A stretch of 39,998 nt of DNA from Chara braunii (taxonomy: Eukaryota; Streptophyta; Charophyceae; Charales; Characeae), in the NCBI GenBank assembly GCA_003427395.1, contig BFEA01000356.1, positions 883,412 to 923,409 of the forward strand, in the 5' to 3' direction. Below, piece by piece: positions 11,320-22,157 of this stretch (within the stretch, counting starts at the first letter, position 1; each line of letters begins with the position of its first letter). A program made the translations under genes and the position numbers. The notes under the pieces were generated by a model that had not been told where the DNA came from, did no database searches, and saw only the letters and a list, made by a program, of their open reading frames with translations.

Positions 11320-13253
11320 ATGAGTGATGCAAGCACTAGTGAGGAGGAGTTGCTAGTGGATGACCGTAGGACTACTCGTGGGACTGCTCGTAGTCGACCC
11401 TTGACATTCTTGGAGTTAGGTATAGGAGACGAGAGCAGATTGCGGAGAGAGGCTAGAGAGAGGGCAGCGGCAAGGAGAGCGAGGGCAACTGAGGATAGTG
11501 CCAAGACTAGAGTCTCAGCTAGTACCGGTACAACCATGTCTACCTCAGCTATGTCGCAAGTCTCTACACAGTCCACTTCGTCAGGAGTCAGTCAGAGTGG
11601 CTCTCAGGTTTCGACTAGTCAGATTGCTAGCTTGCAAGTCAGCCAACAAATTCACCTCACGCCGGAGGACTTAGAAATCCGGCAAGCAGAAGAACTTCAG
11701 GATGAGCTACAGCGGCAGTTGGACGAGGCAACAGAGAGGAGAAGAAAAGCCATACTTAGGAAGGCTAGACTAGGGAGTAGAATGCAGGAGCTAGGCAGAC
11801 TGGAAACACTAGATGAGGCAGCTTTAGACCCTGTTGGTCGTGTGTTGCGCAATGCTTTACTTTCGGTAGCTGAAGTGCAGAACGTCGAGCAGGAATTGCT
11901 GGCCGAATTGGTGGCAGGCCAGAAACAAATCTTGGCTGAACTTCGGGCTCCTCGCACAGCGGTGAGGCAGCCACAGTTTGTTGTAGTTCCCCCTGTAGGT
12001 GCGGGTCCATCATCGAGGCCGCCACACACAGGGCAAACTTTCTCTCCTATGTTTGGCATGCCCCCTCCTGGTGGTTTAGAAGCAACTAGTGGTCCGGTTC
12101 AAAGAGTCTTTGTCGTACCATCCACGACAATGGTAACTACAGTCCCACTGTCAAGCCAGGCCCAGGCTAGTGTGCAACAGCCTGTTTCAGTGGCTATGCA
12201 GTCGCTGCAGCAAGCCCCTGGGCCCATGCAGCCTATGCAATGGATGCCTAAGATACCTCTAATGAGTCCCAAGCCCTTCTCTGGAGATAGGAAGAAGGAG
12301 GAAGACTTGGACACCTGGGTGAGGACTGTGCTTACTTATGTGAGGCACAAGCTCACAAGGCCAGAGCAGGAAGTTGTAGTGGCTGCCTCCTTTCTAGAGG
12401 GGTCAACAGCTCGCTCGTTGAATGGCTTAGTGCAGCAGCAAGGCTACGGTTAGGATTTCGATGCCTGGGCTCAGACTCATACATTGGAACAGTTCGTACG
12501 GTCTGTGTACAACAGGTGGCATGACCCGCAAGGGGCTCAAAAGGTCACCGATGCTATCAACAACCTTTGTTCCCGCAGGTTCAAGGATGTTAGAGAGCTT
12601 ACAGACACCGTAGAACGCCTTCTCTTGGTACCTGGTATGCGTTTTGACCAGCAGGTTCTCCAGACGGATTACCTAAGGTGCCTACCTGCAGAGGTAAGGA
12701 CCAAGCTGGTTGACGAGGCCTACGTCGAACAGCACACCTTCGCTTCTTTTAGTAAGAAAGCTCTGGACATAGAGGCAAAGCTGGGGTCTGCNCATAAGGC
12801 ATCTCATGATGGTAGAAAGAGACTACCCCAAGACTGGAAGAAGAAAGGTCAGTTAATGTTTGTTGACCATGATGGTCAAACGACGGAGATAGATGAATTC
12901 CCTGACCTTGAGGAGTTGACAGAGCAGGATGGGGCTAGTGAGACTTCAGATGGTGGAGTCGTGGCACCCATCAAAGAAAAGGCTAGGGGGACCGGGAAGA
13001 AGAAGGTAGAACGGTCCACGGGTCATGGAGACCGAGGGACACCCGCATGGGTGAAGCTTGGTTTGGATTACGAGGTGTGGAGGGACCGAGTTGCTTGGGG
13101 CACTTGCATGAACTGTGGCATGGCCACACGTCGCGTACGTGCCGAGGCAAAAATGTCACAACGAAGGGAGCCTCGCCAACAGTGGTGGGCTTATCTTCAA
13201 ATCTTGGGAGTGCTTCTGCAAGCAGCTCACAGGGAAACACCTCGGGCCAGTAG
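11320..13253 (+). pseudogene. E2 gag: coiled coil, capsid, zinc knuckle (broken)
   Basis: Starts at ATG 11320. The N-terminal part has a basic Arg/Ala-rich stretch, a Ser/Thr/Gln-rich stretch (about residues 60-110), then a Glu/Arg coiled coil (about residues 115-155). A Pro/Gln-rich linker leads into the capsid segment beginning PKPFSGDRKKEEDLD, typical of the retrotransposon gag family. A TAG at 12451-12453, plausibly from CAG, interrupts the capsid; the same frame resumes and continues from 12484. The CCHC zinc knuckle begins CMNC near 13107 but its second half, HTSRTC, is in another frame, so a single-base loss near 13118 splits it. The shifted frame ends at 13251-13253. One ambiguous base lies at 12792. 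Confidence 0.88.
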
Positions 13254-14041
13254 GAGTGTTAGCCGCTCTTACTCGTGCTGAAGTGGTAACGTTGCCTTCC
13301 CCACTTCAGGCGTTGGCCAAGGCTAGTGACCCACGCATCGCCCCGCGGACACATTCAGACCCACCGACGCTCTGTTCGAGAGATGTGTCTGAGGCCCTAG
13401 AAGAGTTAGAGACTAAGTGGTCAGGAAAGGACCCCAGGGACTCTTGGGCGGTGATCAGTAGAGGTCCAAAATGTGAACATTTCGTGGTAGAAGTAGATGT
13501 AGGTGGCCGCAAGGGTGGCGCCTTCGCAGACGTGGGCTCTACACGAAATTTCATCAGTCGTGCTTGTGTGGATAGATTGCGCTTAGGGGACCGAGTGCAG
13601 CGGCTTAGCAGAACTGTAGTTTCTACGTTAGCCAACAAGCACCAAATGATTGTAAAGGACTATGTCAAGGACGTAGCCTGTTCCTTCTCCTATGGAGGAG
13701 GGGAAGTGATCCACAAGATCTCCTTCCTGGTGAGCGACGAACTGCCATTCGATATGCTACTAGGCATGTACTACCTCGAAGTCTCGCAACCTCAGTTTGA
13801 CTGGGATAGAAAGGTGTTGATCCACAAATTGCCCAACGGTCGAACTGTTAGATTGCAGAAGTATCAAGCTAGCAGTCTAGTAGAAAACTACGGGTGTATG
13901 TGTGCTTCATCCTTCTATAACTACCATAAGCAGAATCGAGAGGAGGACATGTATCTAGTCTTTGTCTCAGAGAAAGGGGAGGCCATTAAAACACCCCCAG
14001 AGATAGAAAGAGTCGTCACACAATATTCAGACTTTTTTTAG
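13254..14041 (+). pseudogene. E2 aspartic protease (atypical active site)
   Basis: In a frame displaced by -1 from the end of gag, which implies frameshift expression as in E1. The fold is recognisable from FADVGSTRNFIS, VVSTLANKHQMIVKDYV and DMLLGMYYLE, which align with E1's protease blocks. The catalytic motif reads DVG rather than DSG or DTG; the aspartate is present but the usual hydroxyl residue is a valine, so activity is doubtful. The frame continues to DFF, followed by TAG at 14039-14041 just before the RT entry segment; that stop could derive from CAG. Confidence 0.87.
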
Positions 14042-15545
14042 GAGCCCACAGGTGTGGTGGAAAGGGAGGTTGTACATGCAATAGAGATTGTCCCAGGTAG
14101 CAAGGTGCCTAGAGGACGAATCTATAGGATGTCTCCCGCGGAGTTAGATGAGCTTCGCCGCTAGCTCAAGGAGCTCACAGAGAAGGGATGGATACGGCGT
14201 AGTACCTCCCCTTACGGTGCGCCAGTCTTATTTGTTCCTAAGAAGGGAGGTCCATTAAGGATGTGCATTGACTATAGGGGCCTCAATGCCATCACCGTTA
14301 AGAACGCGGAGCCCCTACCCCGCATTGACGACCTCTTGGATAGAGTGCAGGGATGCCGGTACTTCACAAAGATAGATCTGAAGTTCGGATACCATCAAAT
14401 TGCCGTTAGACCTGAGTACCAGCACAAAACCGCATTTCAGACCAGGTACGGTCTGTACGAGTTTGTGGTGATGCCTTTTGGCCTATGCAATGCGCCTGGT
14501 ACATTTCAGCACACGATGAATAGGATTTTTCATGACTACTTGGACAAGTTTATTGTCGTGTACCTCGATGATATTCTCATCTTCAGTAGGACTGTGGAGG
14601 AGCACGCTGAGCACTTGAAAACAGTGCTAGGTCTCCTAAGACAGCACCGGTACAAGGTTAACTTGGACAAATGCGAGTTTGGTCGCACCAAGATCTTGTA
14701 CTTGGGTCATGAAATTTCAGCAGATGGATTGAGGCCAGAAGATGCGAAGGTGGCCAGCATAAGTGACTGGCCCTGACCTCAGACTGTTACTGAGTTCAAA
14801 TCGTTTTTGGGGACGATGGGCTATTATCGTCCGTTTGTAAAAACTATAGTACTATAGCTTCCCCATTAATAGATTTAACTCGACTTGACACCCCTTGGGA
14901 GTGGATTGAAGAGTGTGAGGCAAGCTTCAAGAAATTGAAGTATGATCTGACACACTATAAAGTTCTCAAACTTCCGGATCCTGACAAGGCATTCGTCGTG
15001 ACCACAGACGCTAGCCAATATGGCATAGGAGCGGTCCTTGCGCAACAGGAAGGGCCCAAGTTGAGACCGATCGAGTACATGAGTAAAAAGATGCCTTCTC
15101 AAAAGTTAGCTAAGTTCACTTATGAGAGAGAGCTATACGCCCTGTACCGAGCGCTAGTTCATTGGAGACACTACCTCCTAGGAAGATTCTTCTATGTGAG
15201 GTCGGACCATGAGACTTTGCGCTGGATTAAGACACAGCCCGTGTTGTCGGACGCACTCAAGAGATGGATTCAAGTGGTAGACATATATGACTATCAACTT
15301 GAACCTATCAAGGGTACGTACAACAAGGTGGCTGATGCGCTATCAAGAAGGGCAGATTATCTCGGGGCGCTAGTCACTGAGTTTGGCATATCTAACGAAC
15401 TCACTCGATCGTTGGTGGAAGCCTATCAGAGAGATCCAGTTATGTCAGAGATCATCCGTAGATTCCAAGCAAAGGACAAAAAAAGGGTACGTACAACAAG
15501 GTGGCTGATGCGCTATCAAGAAGGGCAAATTATCTGGGGGCGCTA
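14042..15545 (+). pseudogene. E2 reverse transcriptase and RNase H
   Basis: RT contains [22 protein letters not shown], the motif-A aspartate in [24 protein letters not shown], and the catalytic YLDD in [10 protein letters not shown]. Stops occur at 14162-14164 (TAG) and 14774-14776 (TGA), both explainable as C-to-T in CAG and CGA. A base is missing from an A run near 14843, shifting the frame before RNase H. RNase H is well kept: TTDASQYGIGAVL, RELYAL, RSDHETLRW and KVADALSRR supply all four acidic residues. Its C-terminal tail is duplicated (see 15310-15655). Of the elements here, E2 has the best-preserved RNase H. Confidence 0.95.
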
Positions 15546-15655
15546 ATCACTGAGTTTGGCATATCTAACGAACTCACTCGATCGCTGGTGGAAGCCTATC
15601 AGGGAGATCCAGTTATGTCAGAGATCATCCGTAGATTCCAAGCAAAGGACAAAAA
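15310..15655 (+). repeat. 173-base direct tandem duplication inside E2 pol
   Basis: Copy 1 starts at 15310 and copy 2 at 15483, both beginning AAGGGTACGTACAACAAGG; the copies differ at only a handful of bases. The period of 173 is not a multiple of three, so it repeats the end of RNase H and shifts the frame by two bases. Confidence 0.92.
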
Positions 15656-15685
15656 GACTTTGGACGAATTTACGATGGTAGATGG

Positions 15686-15759
15686 CTTGTTGTTTCTCGA
15701 GAAGGCAGGGAATAGAAGACTACTTGTTGTTTCTCGAGAAGGCAGGGAATAAAAGACTA
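15686..15759 (+). repeat. 37-base direct tandem duplication inside E2 pol
   Basis: Copies begin at 15686 and 15723, each reading CTTGTTGTTTCTCGAGAAGG and onward, nearly identical. The 37-base period shifts the frame by one base. Together with the 173-base duplication the total is 210, so the reading frame is regained downstream. Confidence 0.92.
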
Positions 15760-16326
15760 TGTGTTGCTAATAGCGAGTCTTTGCGTAGTTCATTTCTAGG
15801 AGAATGTCATGATGCAACTGGTCATTTTGGCTATAGAAAGACATCGGCGAACTTAGTGCAGAGATTTTGGTGGCCTTCTATGTTGGAGGATGCAAAACGT
15901 TATGTTGAAACCTGCCAGGTTTGTCAAAGGGACAAACCAAGGACTCAAGCTCCACTTGGGTTGATCAACCCTTGCCGATCCCTGAAGGACCAGGCCAGAG
16001 TGTGTCCATGGATTTCATGGATACCCTTGTGACCAGCAGGTCAGGAAAGAGACACATCTTTGTCATAGTGGACCATTTTACCAAGTACGCCACACTGATC
16101 GCTATGCTTGAAACTGCTAAAACTGACTTCGTCATCAAACTTTTCATGGATAACTGGGTAAGAGACTTCGGTCTACCTACGTCTATGGTTAGTGATAGAA
16201 ATGTCAGATTCACGAGCGAACTGTGGCAGTTTACTGCTGAACAAATGGGCACAAAACTCCAAATGACTTCAGGAAATCATCTTCAGTCAAATGGGCAAGC
16301 AGAACAAATGAACCGAGTAGTACAAC
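15760..16326 (+). pseudogene. E2 integrase, truncated by the scaffold gap
   Basis: The zinc finger shows GECHDATGHFG (two histidines) and CQVCQRDK (two cysteines). A single-base loss between about 15960 and 15985 shifts the frame before the core. The core shows FVIVDHFTKY, MVSDRNVRF and GQAEQMN, giving the D, D and E catalytic residues; the glutamate lies only a few codons before the first undefined base at 16327. The C-terminal part and any chromodomain are missing from the assembly. Confidence 0.92.
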
Positions 16327-17176
16327 NNNNNNNNNNNNNNNNNNNNNNNNNNNNNNNNNNNNNNNNNNNNNNNNNNNNNNNNNNNNNNNNNNNNNNNNNN
16401 NNNNNNNNNNNNNNNNNNNNNNNNNNNNNNNNNNNNNNNNNNNNNNNNNNNNNNNNNNNNNNNNNNNNNNNNNNNNNNNNNNNNNNNNNNNNNNNNNNNN
16501 NNNNNNNNNNNNNNNNNNNNNNNNNNNNNNNNNNNNNNNNNNNNNNNNNNNNNNNNNNNNNNNNNNNNNNNNNNNNNNNNNNNNNNNNNNNNNNNNNNNN
16601 NNNNNNNNNNNNNNNNNNNNNNNNNNNNNNNNNNNNNNNNNNNNNNNNNNNNNNNNNNNNNNNNNNNNNNNNNNNNNNNNNNNNNNNNNNNNNNNNNNNN
16701 NNNNNNNNNNNNNNNNNNNNNNNNNNNNNNNNNNNNNNNNNNNNNNNNNNNNNNNNNNNNNNNNNNNNNNNNNNNNNNNNNNNNNNNNNNNNNNNNNNNN
16801 NNNNNNNNNNNNNNNNNNNNNNNNNNNNNNNNNNNNNNNNNNNNNNNNNNNNNNNNNNNNNNNNNNNNNNNNNNNNNNNNNNNNNNNNNNNNNNNNNNNN
16901 NNNNNNNNNNNNNNNNNNNNNNNNNNNNNNNNNNNNNNNNNNNNNNNNNNNNNNNNNNNNNNNNNNNNNNNNNNNNNNNNNNNNNNNNNNNNNNNNNNNN
17001 NNNNNNNNNNNNNNNNNNNNNNNNNNNNNNNNNNNNNNNNNNNNNNNNNNNNNNNNNNNNNNNNNNNNNNNNNNNNNNNNNNNNNNNNNNNNNNNNNNNN
17101 NNNNNNNNNNNNNNNNNNNNNNNNNNNNNNNNNNNNNNNNNNNNNNNNNNNNNNNNNNNNNNNNNNNNNNNNNNNN
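16327..17176. other. Assembly gap, 850 undefined bases
   Basis: A run of N. It replaces the 3' end of E2's integrase and the stretch up to the PPT. The true length is unknown. Sequence resumes with the same 27 bases that open the window. Long reading frames spanning the gap are artefacts. Confidence 0.99.
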
Positions 17177-17189
17177 GGACTCACGAAGT

Positions 17190-17203
17190 AAAGGAGGAGG
17201 GAA
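17190..17203 (+). other. E2 polypurine tract
   Basis: AAAGGAGGAGGGAA immediately before the TG of the 3' LTR, the usual place for the plus-strand primer. Confidence 0.85.
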
Positions 17204-18237
17204 TGCGAGGATCAGGGTCCTCGGTAGGCCTATGGGGCCTTGTTTGCAGCCTTACCCGCCCTAAGTGAAGGTGGAGGTGCCCGCCCTAAGTGAAGGTGGA
17301 CCTGGCTTTTTGCAAGAGGCCCTCGACTGTCAATTTCATATTTGGGGTCCAGGCAGTTGCGACGCGCTAGTTGGTTGAAAGAAACACAGACCGAGCACCG
17401 AAGACACTTCCATGGCTTACCGGGCCTTTCCAAAGAATGCAGGCCTTGGGCGTGATTCGCAGCCTCATACAGAGACAGTTGGGCGCCCAACCGAATGAGG
17501 CCCAGCAGCCCAGTAGCTGCTGCATCCAGGCAGCCTCCTGGGGCCTTCCGGAAGCTCTGGGCCCAGGCCAGCCCAGCCAGGCTGCGAGAGCTGGCCAGCT
17601 CTTTTCCATAAAGGAAAGAGCTCTGGCCAGGCAGCCTTATTCAGGCACTCGCATGCTAGAGGCAGCGCTGCTGGAGCAAAAGCTCGCGGCTGCTGGCTGG
17701 CGCTGAGAGGCGAGGTGCAGCACGTGCGGTCGTGCAGAGGAGGAGGGCGCTATTTAGGGCAGCACCATAGCCCAGCCACCATAGTTGGTGGGCTTGGGCT
17801 ACAGTGAAGCGCAGGGGTGGTCTTCGGGTGAAAGAGAGGACAGGTGTGGGTGTAGTCAAGGGATAGGTGAAGGATGATGATGATGACGATGATGATGTGA
17901 GGGCACGTACCTTGTATTGGCGATGGTCTGCATGGGCAACATCTTCAAGTACTTCGGGCTGCCGCTGATGTCAACAGTTGCATTGTCTTTTTGTAGTGTG
18001 TAGTAACTGTGTAGGAGTAGGCTGGGCGCTGAGCGCCAAGTGAGAGTGTGAAGAAACTGGACTCTTGTGTTGGGAAAAGAGAGTATGCTCTCCATGAACA
18101 TTGGTTTTCAGTGCTACGCACTTCCATTGGTGTATTTTTGGTGCTATGCTGATCTCTGGACACGGTGTGACTATTTGGCTTTCAATGTGATGGTGTGATC
18201 TGGATTTGTCATCCCGCTATTACTTATTTTCCTTGCA
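17204..18237 (+). repeat. E2 3' LTR (copy C)
   Basis: TGCGAGG...CCTTGCA, 1034 bases, matching copy B in length and in diagnostic variants. It is followed by CCTG, which also precedes copy B. The same LTR-to-X junction occurs at 1037/1038 beside copy A. Confidence 0.9.
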
Positions 18238-19997
18238 CCTGTTTGTTTCTCCTTTTGCGCAGGTAGAACTGGAGGGGTACTCGATCAGATGCCTGGACAA
18301 TACTTCGTTCCCAACTTGTCTCTGCCCAGATTAGTTATGCCTTATATCATACTTGCATACCGACATGGCAGACTGCCACGATCTCCCAGCATACTTTTCC
18401 CTTGACTACAGCGCAGACTTTAGACTAGAGGGTAGAAGATAAAAGGACTCTGATCACTCTGGATCCTGACGTGACAAGACCCTTTGACCTCAACCACCCA
18501 CACTACAGACCCCGTGACTCGATTTGACAGCAGCAGCAGCGACCCCAGAGAGGATGAGGAGTAGAGATGCACACACGCATGCAGCCAGGTAAGGGGTAAA
18601 GGGTGCTTCTCTCTTTTGCAGCGATTGTCGATGAAGACTCCTCGTCGCTCCGCACTCCACGCTTAAGGTAAGTATCACTTCGGCCCCTTCCTCTTCGGCC
18701 TACTCCTCTCCCATATCCCTATCCACCTCTTCTTCCACCATCGCCAACATCATCAACAAGCCAGCGTACTCTTCTTCTTCTCGCCGGCCTTACTCATGGC
18801 AGTGCAGTGAGTACAACAAGTATCTGCTCTGATACCAGAATCGCAAGGAACCTGACTGTTCACAACTTGCTCGAGTGCATCAAACCGCATGCATACATGT
18901 CATCTCACGTATAAAGTGGTCTCACATAAAACCAGATTGAGATGAGATAAGAACCAAGTAACGCAGCTTATATTATCAATGTCACTTAATACAAAGAGTA
19001 ACATGAGTTCCAGAGTTCGGCACCAACAAGAGGTAAGTCTCCCTCATCATACAACAGCGTGGGACCTGGCTCAGCCAGCGTCCTCCTTCAGATCACAATT
19101 GTGGCGCCAACAGGTCAGTGTCCGCCATATCCAAGCCCACCCCCTGTCTTTTCTCTCTTGATCTCTTCTCTCTCTCTCCAGAACTCTGTCTTGGTTCTCT
19201 TACCTCATTATGCATGCACACTCTCACCTACGAAGATCTACTCTGAATGTCACTCACTGATATCCCACTACTGACTAACCCTACTACTACTACTAACATA
19301 GGCTGGCGCGACTATGGCTTCCCTGCAGCCAGCGCCCAGCTCATTTCCTCCCTGGCGCAACTTCTTCTTCAGCGCCCAACTCCCTGCACTACAGCGCACA
19401 AGTGCCTCAGCACTTCCACGCATCAATGCTAATGGGAATCCCCTGTGCGGGAGGCTGCCTCGTTTCTTATAGTGCTGGCCTCCCCTGGCGAGGTCTGAAT
19501 TCTGCCTGTCGTGGTCCTTTCCCAGTCCCAGCCTTTGTGTATGTGTCCGAGATCCCTTTCCTTCAAGGGTTGCTGCTGCTGCGGCCTTCAGGCCTTGATT
19601 TCGGACTCCCAATCTGAATCTAGACTTTCTTTCTGACTTGAATCCGGACTGGAACTTAACTCTTTGACTTCTGCTGGACAGACACACCCAATGCACGAAC
19701 AGACACTCTTCCTGCACGAACAGACACATTGACTGCACGTAGAGACGCATCCCTTGTTTGAATAGACATGACTTGCACTGCCCTTGGCGAACAGATGTGA
19801 CCTCCAAATCTAAACATGGTGATTGTTCGTCCAGGGTCCAACCATGACCTTTGACATTGTCTTTGCTTTAGCCAGGATGTGACCTTTGACCCAGAGAACA
19901 TGTCTTTTGATCTTCTTTCACGAATTGGGCTCTGGGTGAGGGACCCCAATATGCTGCTCTCGTCGATCAGCGGCTGAATTGGGTAAAGGCCCTTTTA
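18238..19997. repeat. Repeat X, copy C; probable remainder of E1's 5' LTR
   Basis: Direct-orientation copy of 1038-2825. It lies immediately right of E2 and ends at CCCTTTTA, after which the two copies diverge completely; here the A/T-rich leader of E3 follows. In the E1 reading this edge would be the outer end of E1's 5' LTR. Splice-like donors at 18589, 18668 and 19033 match those in copy A, while the fourth has changed from GTAAGT to GTCAGT. No gene recognised. Confidence 0.6.
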
Positions 19998-20502
19998 ATA
20001 TCCTTCTTTTCAAAAATTTTAATTTCCAGTTGCATTTCCCGTTACTTAGAAATTAGGAATATCTTCTTTTTCGAAATTCGTTTTTTTTCTGAAAACGGTA
20101 CGGGAAATCCCTCCTGCGGGTAATATTTTCCAAACTGCGAATACTCTCATCTGAGTAAATCTGAATACTTGTCATTTCTTTTCGGCAATTTTTTTCGCAG
20201 TTCTGGGATTCTGTTAGTCAGTTCTATAAATCATTTGCAGTATGACATTCGAGTTTTTTTTTCATTGTTAGTCTCGCACTTCAAGGGAGGTTGGGAGACC
20301 TACTGAACTTGCAAAGGATTTTTATTTTTTCTCGAATTTTTTTTGCAAAGTTCAAACTTTTCTTTTTTGATTAGTGGCTCCTTATCTGGGCGTGGTCTGG
20401 GCGATTATCCCACCCACCCCTCCCCACCTGTGTTGTTGCCACCTCTCGCCTTGCCTTCTCTACCTATCCCCGAATAACCCCTGCGGCGACATTGGTGAGT
20501 TG
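19998..20502 (+). other. A/T-rich leader of E3
   Basis: No gene. Rich in T runs and in AATTT, AAATT and GAAATT words up to about 20370, then pyrimidine-rich. Its style resembles the leader of E4 at 28300-29050. No primer-binding site was recognised. Confidence 0.5.
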
Positions 20503-20623
20503 CCACGTCAGCAGGCCACGTCAGCAGGCCACGTGAGCAAACCACGTCAGCAGACCACGTCAACAAACAACGTCAGCAGGCCACGTCAGCAGTGCCACGT
20601 CAGCAGCAGGGAATACCACGTCA
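20503..20623 (+). repeat. Array of about nine CCACGTCA motifs before E3 gag
   Basis: CCACGTCA starts at 20503, 20515, 20542, 20555, 20581, 20595 and 20616, with variants CCACGTGA at 20529 and CAACGTCA at 20568. Units are mostly 12-14 bases, written roughly as CCACGTCAGCAGG. The core is the TGACGTGG type of ACGT element recognised by plant bZIP factors. The array ends 20 bases before the gag ATG. Confidence 0.85.
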
Positions 20624-20642
20624 GCAGGCCCCGGCCTGGTTT

Positions 20643-22157
20643 ATGGTGTTGCGCTCACAAACAGCCTTCATGGACCAGAGGTCCGGAGAAGCAGACGAGG
20701 CCTCTCACGCTCGGATGCTGGCCTGGAGTACCGAAACAAAGAAACGGGCAGATCATGCAGCAGCATCAGCGAAGAAGAAGGCAGAGGACGCCGAGCAGGC
20801 ACGTCTGCTGGCAATTGAACAACATCGCCAGCATGACGAGGCAGCAGCAAAGCCTGCCAATGAAGAAAGAATCCAACGTCGTGAGAAGATATTTAACAGA
20901 GAGCAGACTTTGCTCACAATGGCAGCGGAATGGCGGACCGAGGCTGAGAATGGCAAGATGGAGGATAGCGAAAACAAGATCGCTCGCCTCCTCTCCCATC
21001 TCACAGACCTCCTGGCAACCTTTATTACACAGCAGGAGGATATCCACAACCTCGATGACTCGCTAGCTCAAGTCCAAGGCCGCCTCCGGCAGCTGGAGCA
21101 GCCACCTGTTGCCGCCCCCGATGCAAGCTCTTCCAACACTTCCAATCACCTCGAAGCATTGGAGATGGACGTCGGCTCCCTCAAGGACGGCGTGCAGTTA
21201 CAGCAGACCGCAACACAACAGTTGGAACAACGGATCTTTACTGCCGTCAACCACTCGAGTTCGGAACCGCGCGAGACAGCTCCAAAGTTTGACGGGCAGG
21301 AGATCTTCTGCGACTCGACGAAGACAGATCCGATATCATGGTTCCGCAAGTTCGAGCTCACGCTACAGCTACACTACGTCAAGGAACACAAGCACGACGC
21401 GTACTTGTACTCCCGGTCGGAGGGCGCGTGCCAGGCATGGTTGGACAATCTCTTGTCCAAGTACGGAGTAGTAGTTGGCGACTTGCACACCAAGATCAGC
21501 TGGAATGATCTGAACGCAGCGTGGCACAAGCGGTTCCAAGTCGAGCCGCCAGAGATCAAGGCTATGGACAAGCTCATGGTCTTCGAGCAAGGCACGCTGC
21601 CAAGTACCGACTGGATTGCCAAGTACCAAAGCTTGACATCAATCCCGGACATCCAAATGGGCTTCAAGGCCATCCGCCACTATTTCATCTCAAGGTCGTG
21701 TCTGACATTAAGCAATGCCCTGACTCACGTCGAGGACACCTTGACGACAACGGTGGAACTCTTTGACAAGGTCGCGCAGATCATTATCACGAACAAGGAG
21801 GCCAAGAACCTGCGTTCGTCTGCGCCAGGCCCGAGCAGAGACCAGCATCGGCCAAGAGTGCCCGTGGTCGTGGCAGCAACGTCGTTTGACCAAACTAGCG
21901 AGGTCGTGTCTGCCAATGAAGGGGACAGACTCGCAGCCGCCCGGGAAGGTGGCCGCCCCGGCAGAGGCCGAGGACGCGGCAAGATGAAGACACACACCGC
22001 ATCTAGCCCCGGGCCCGGCGCAGCAGCTCCAGCCCCATGGTCCCAATATGGCATCTCCGAGCAAGCATTCAAAGCACGCACGTAATTCCACTATTGCCTC
22101 TGGTGCAACAACGATCTCCATGAGACACTGGCCTGCCCATTGAAAGGCAAGGGATAA
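20643..22157 (+). pseudogene. E3 gag with coiled-coil N-terminus
   Basis: I take the ATG at 20643; an upstream in-frame GTG lies within the motif array. Residues 1-160 or so form an Ala/Glu/Lys/Arg-rich coiled coil (KKRADHAAASAKKKAEDAEQ and onward). A second helical stretch follows, then the capsid domain starting near APKFDGQEIF, with ISWFRKFELTLQLHY and WLDNLLSKYG. An Arg/Gly-rich linker (GRPGRGRGRG) follows. A TAA at 22083-22085, possibly from CAA, precedes the CCHC zinc knuckle CLWCNNDLHETLAC, which lies in the same frame and ends with TAA at 22155-22157. The pol frame overlaps the last 30 or so bases in -1. Confidence 0.9.

Larger units (their letters stand above)
9006..18237 (+). mobile_element. 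E2: Ty3/gypsy retrotransposon with both LTRs, about 9.2 kb including the gap
   Basis: A near-complete element: 5' LTR (9006-10040), primer-binding site, long leader, gag, protease, RT, RNase H, integrase, gap, PPT, 3' LTR (17204-18237). The LTRs are 1035 and 1034 bases and share features that copy A lacks: a 25-base tandem duplication, an interrupted GAT array and many single bases. They therefore pair with each other. CCTG lies on both outer sides. It is inserted between the E1 leader and repeat X-C. The coding part has stops and frameshifts, so this copy is not autonomous. The chromodomain, if any, would be in the gap. Confidence 0.88.

Noticed and set aside
16231-17184. Long reading frames across the gap
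   Set aside because: They exist only because N codons contain no stops.
20374-21066. Plus-strand frame over the CCACGTCA array
   Set aside because: It translates the tandem array and then shadows E3 gag in the wrong frame.
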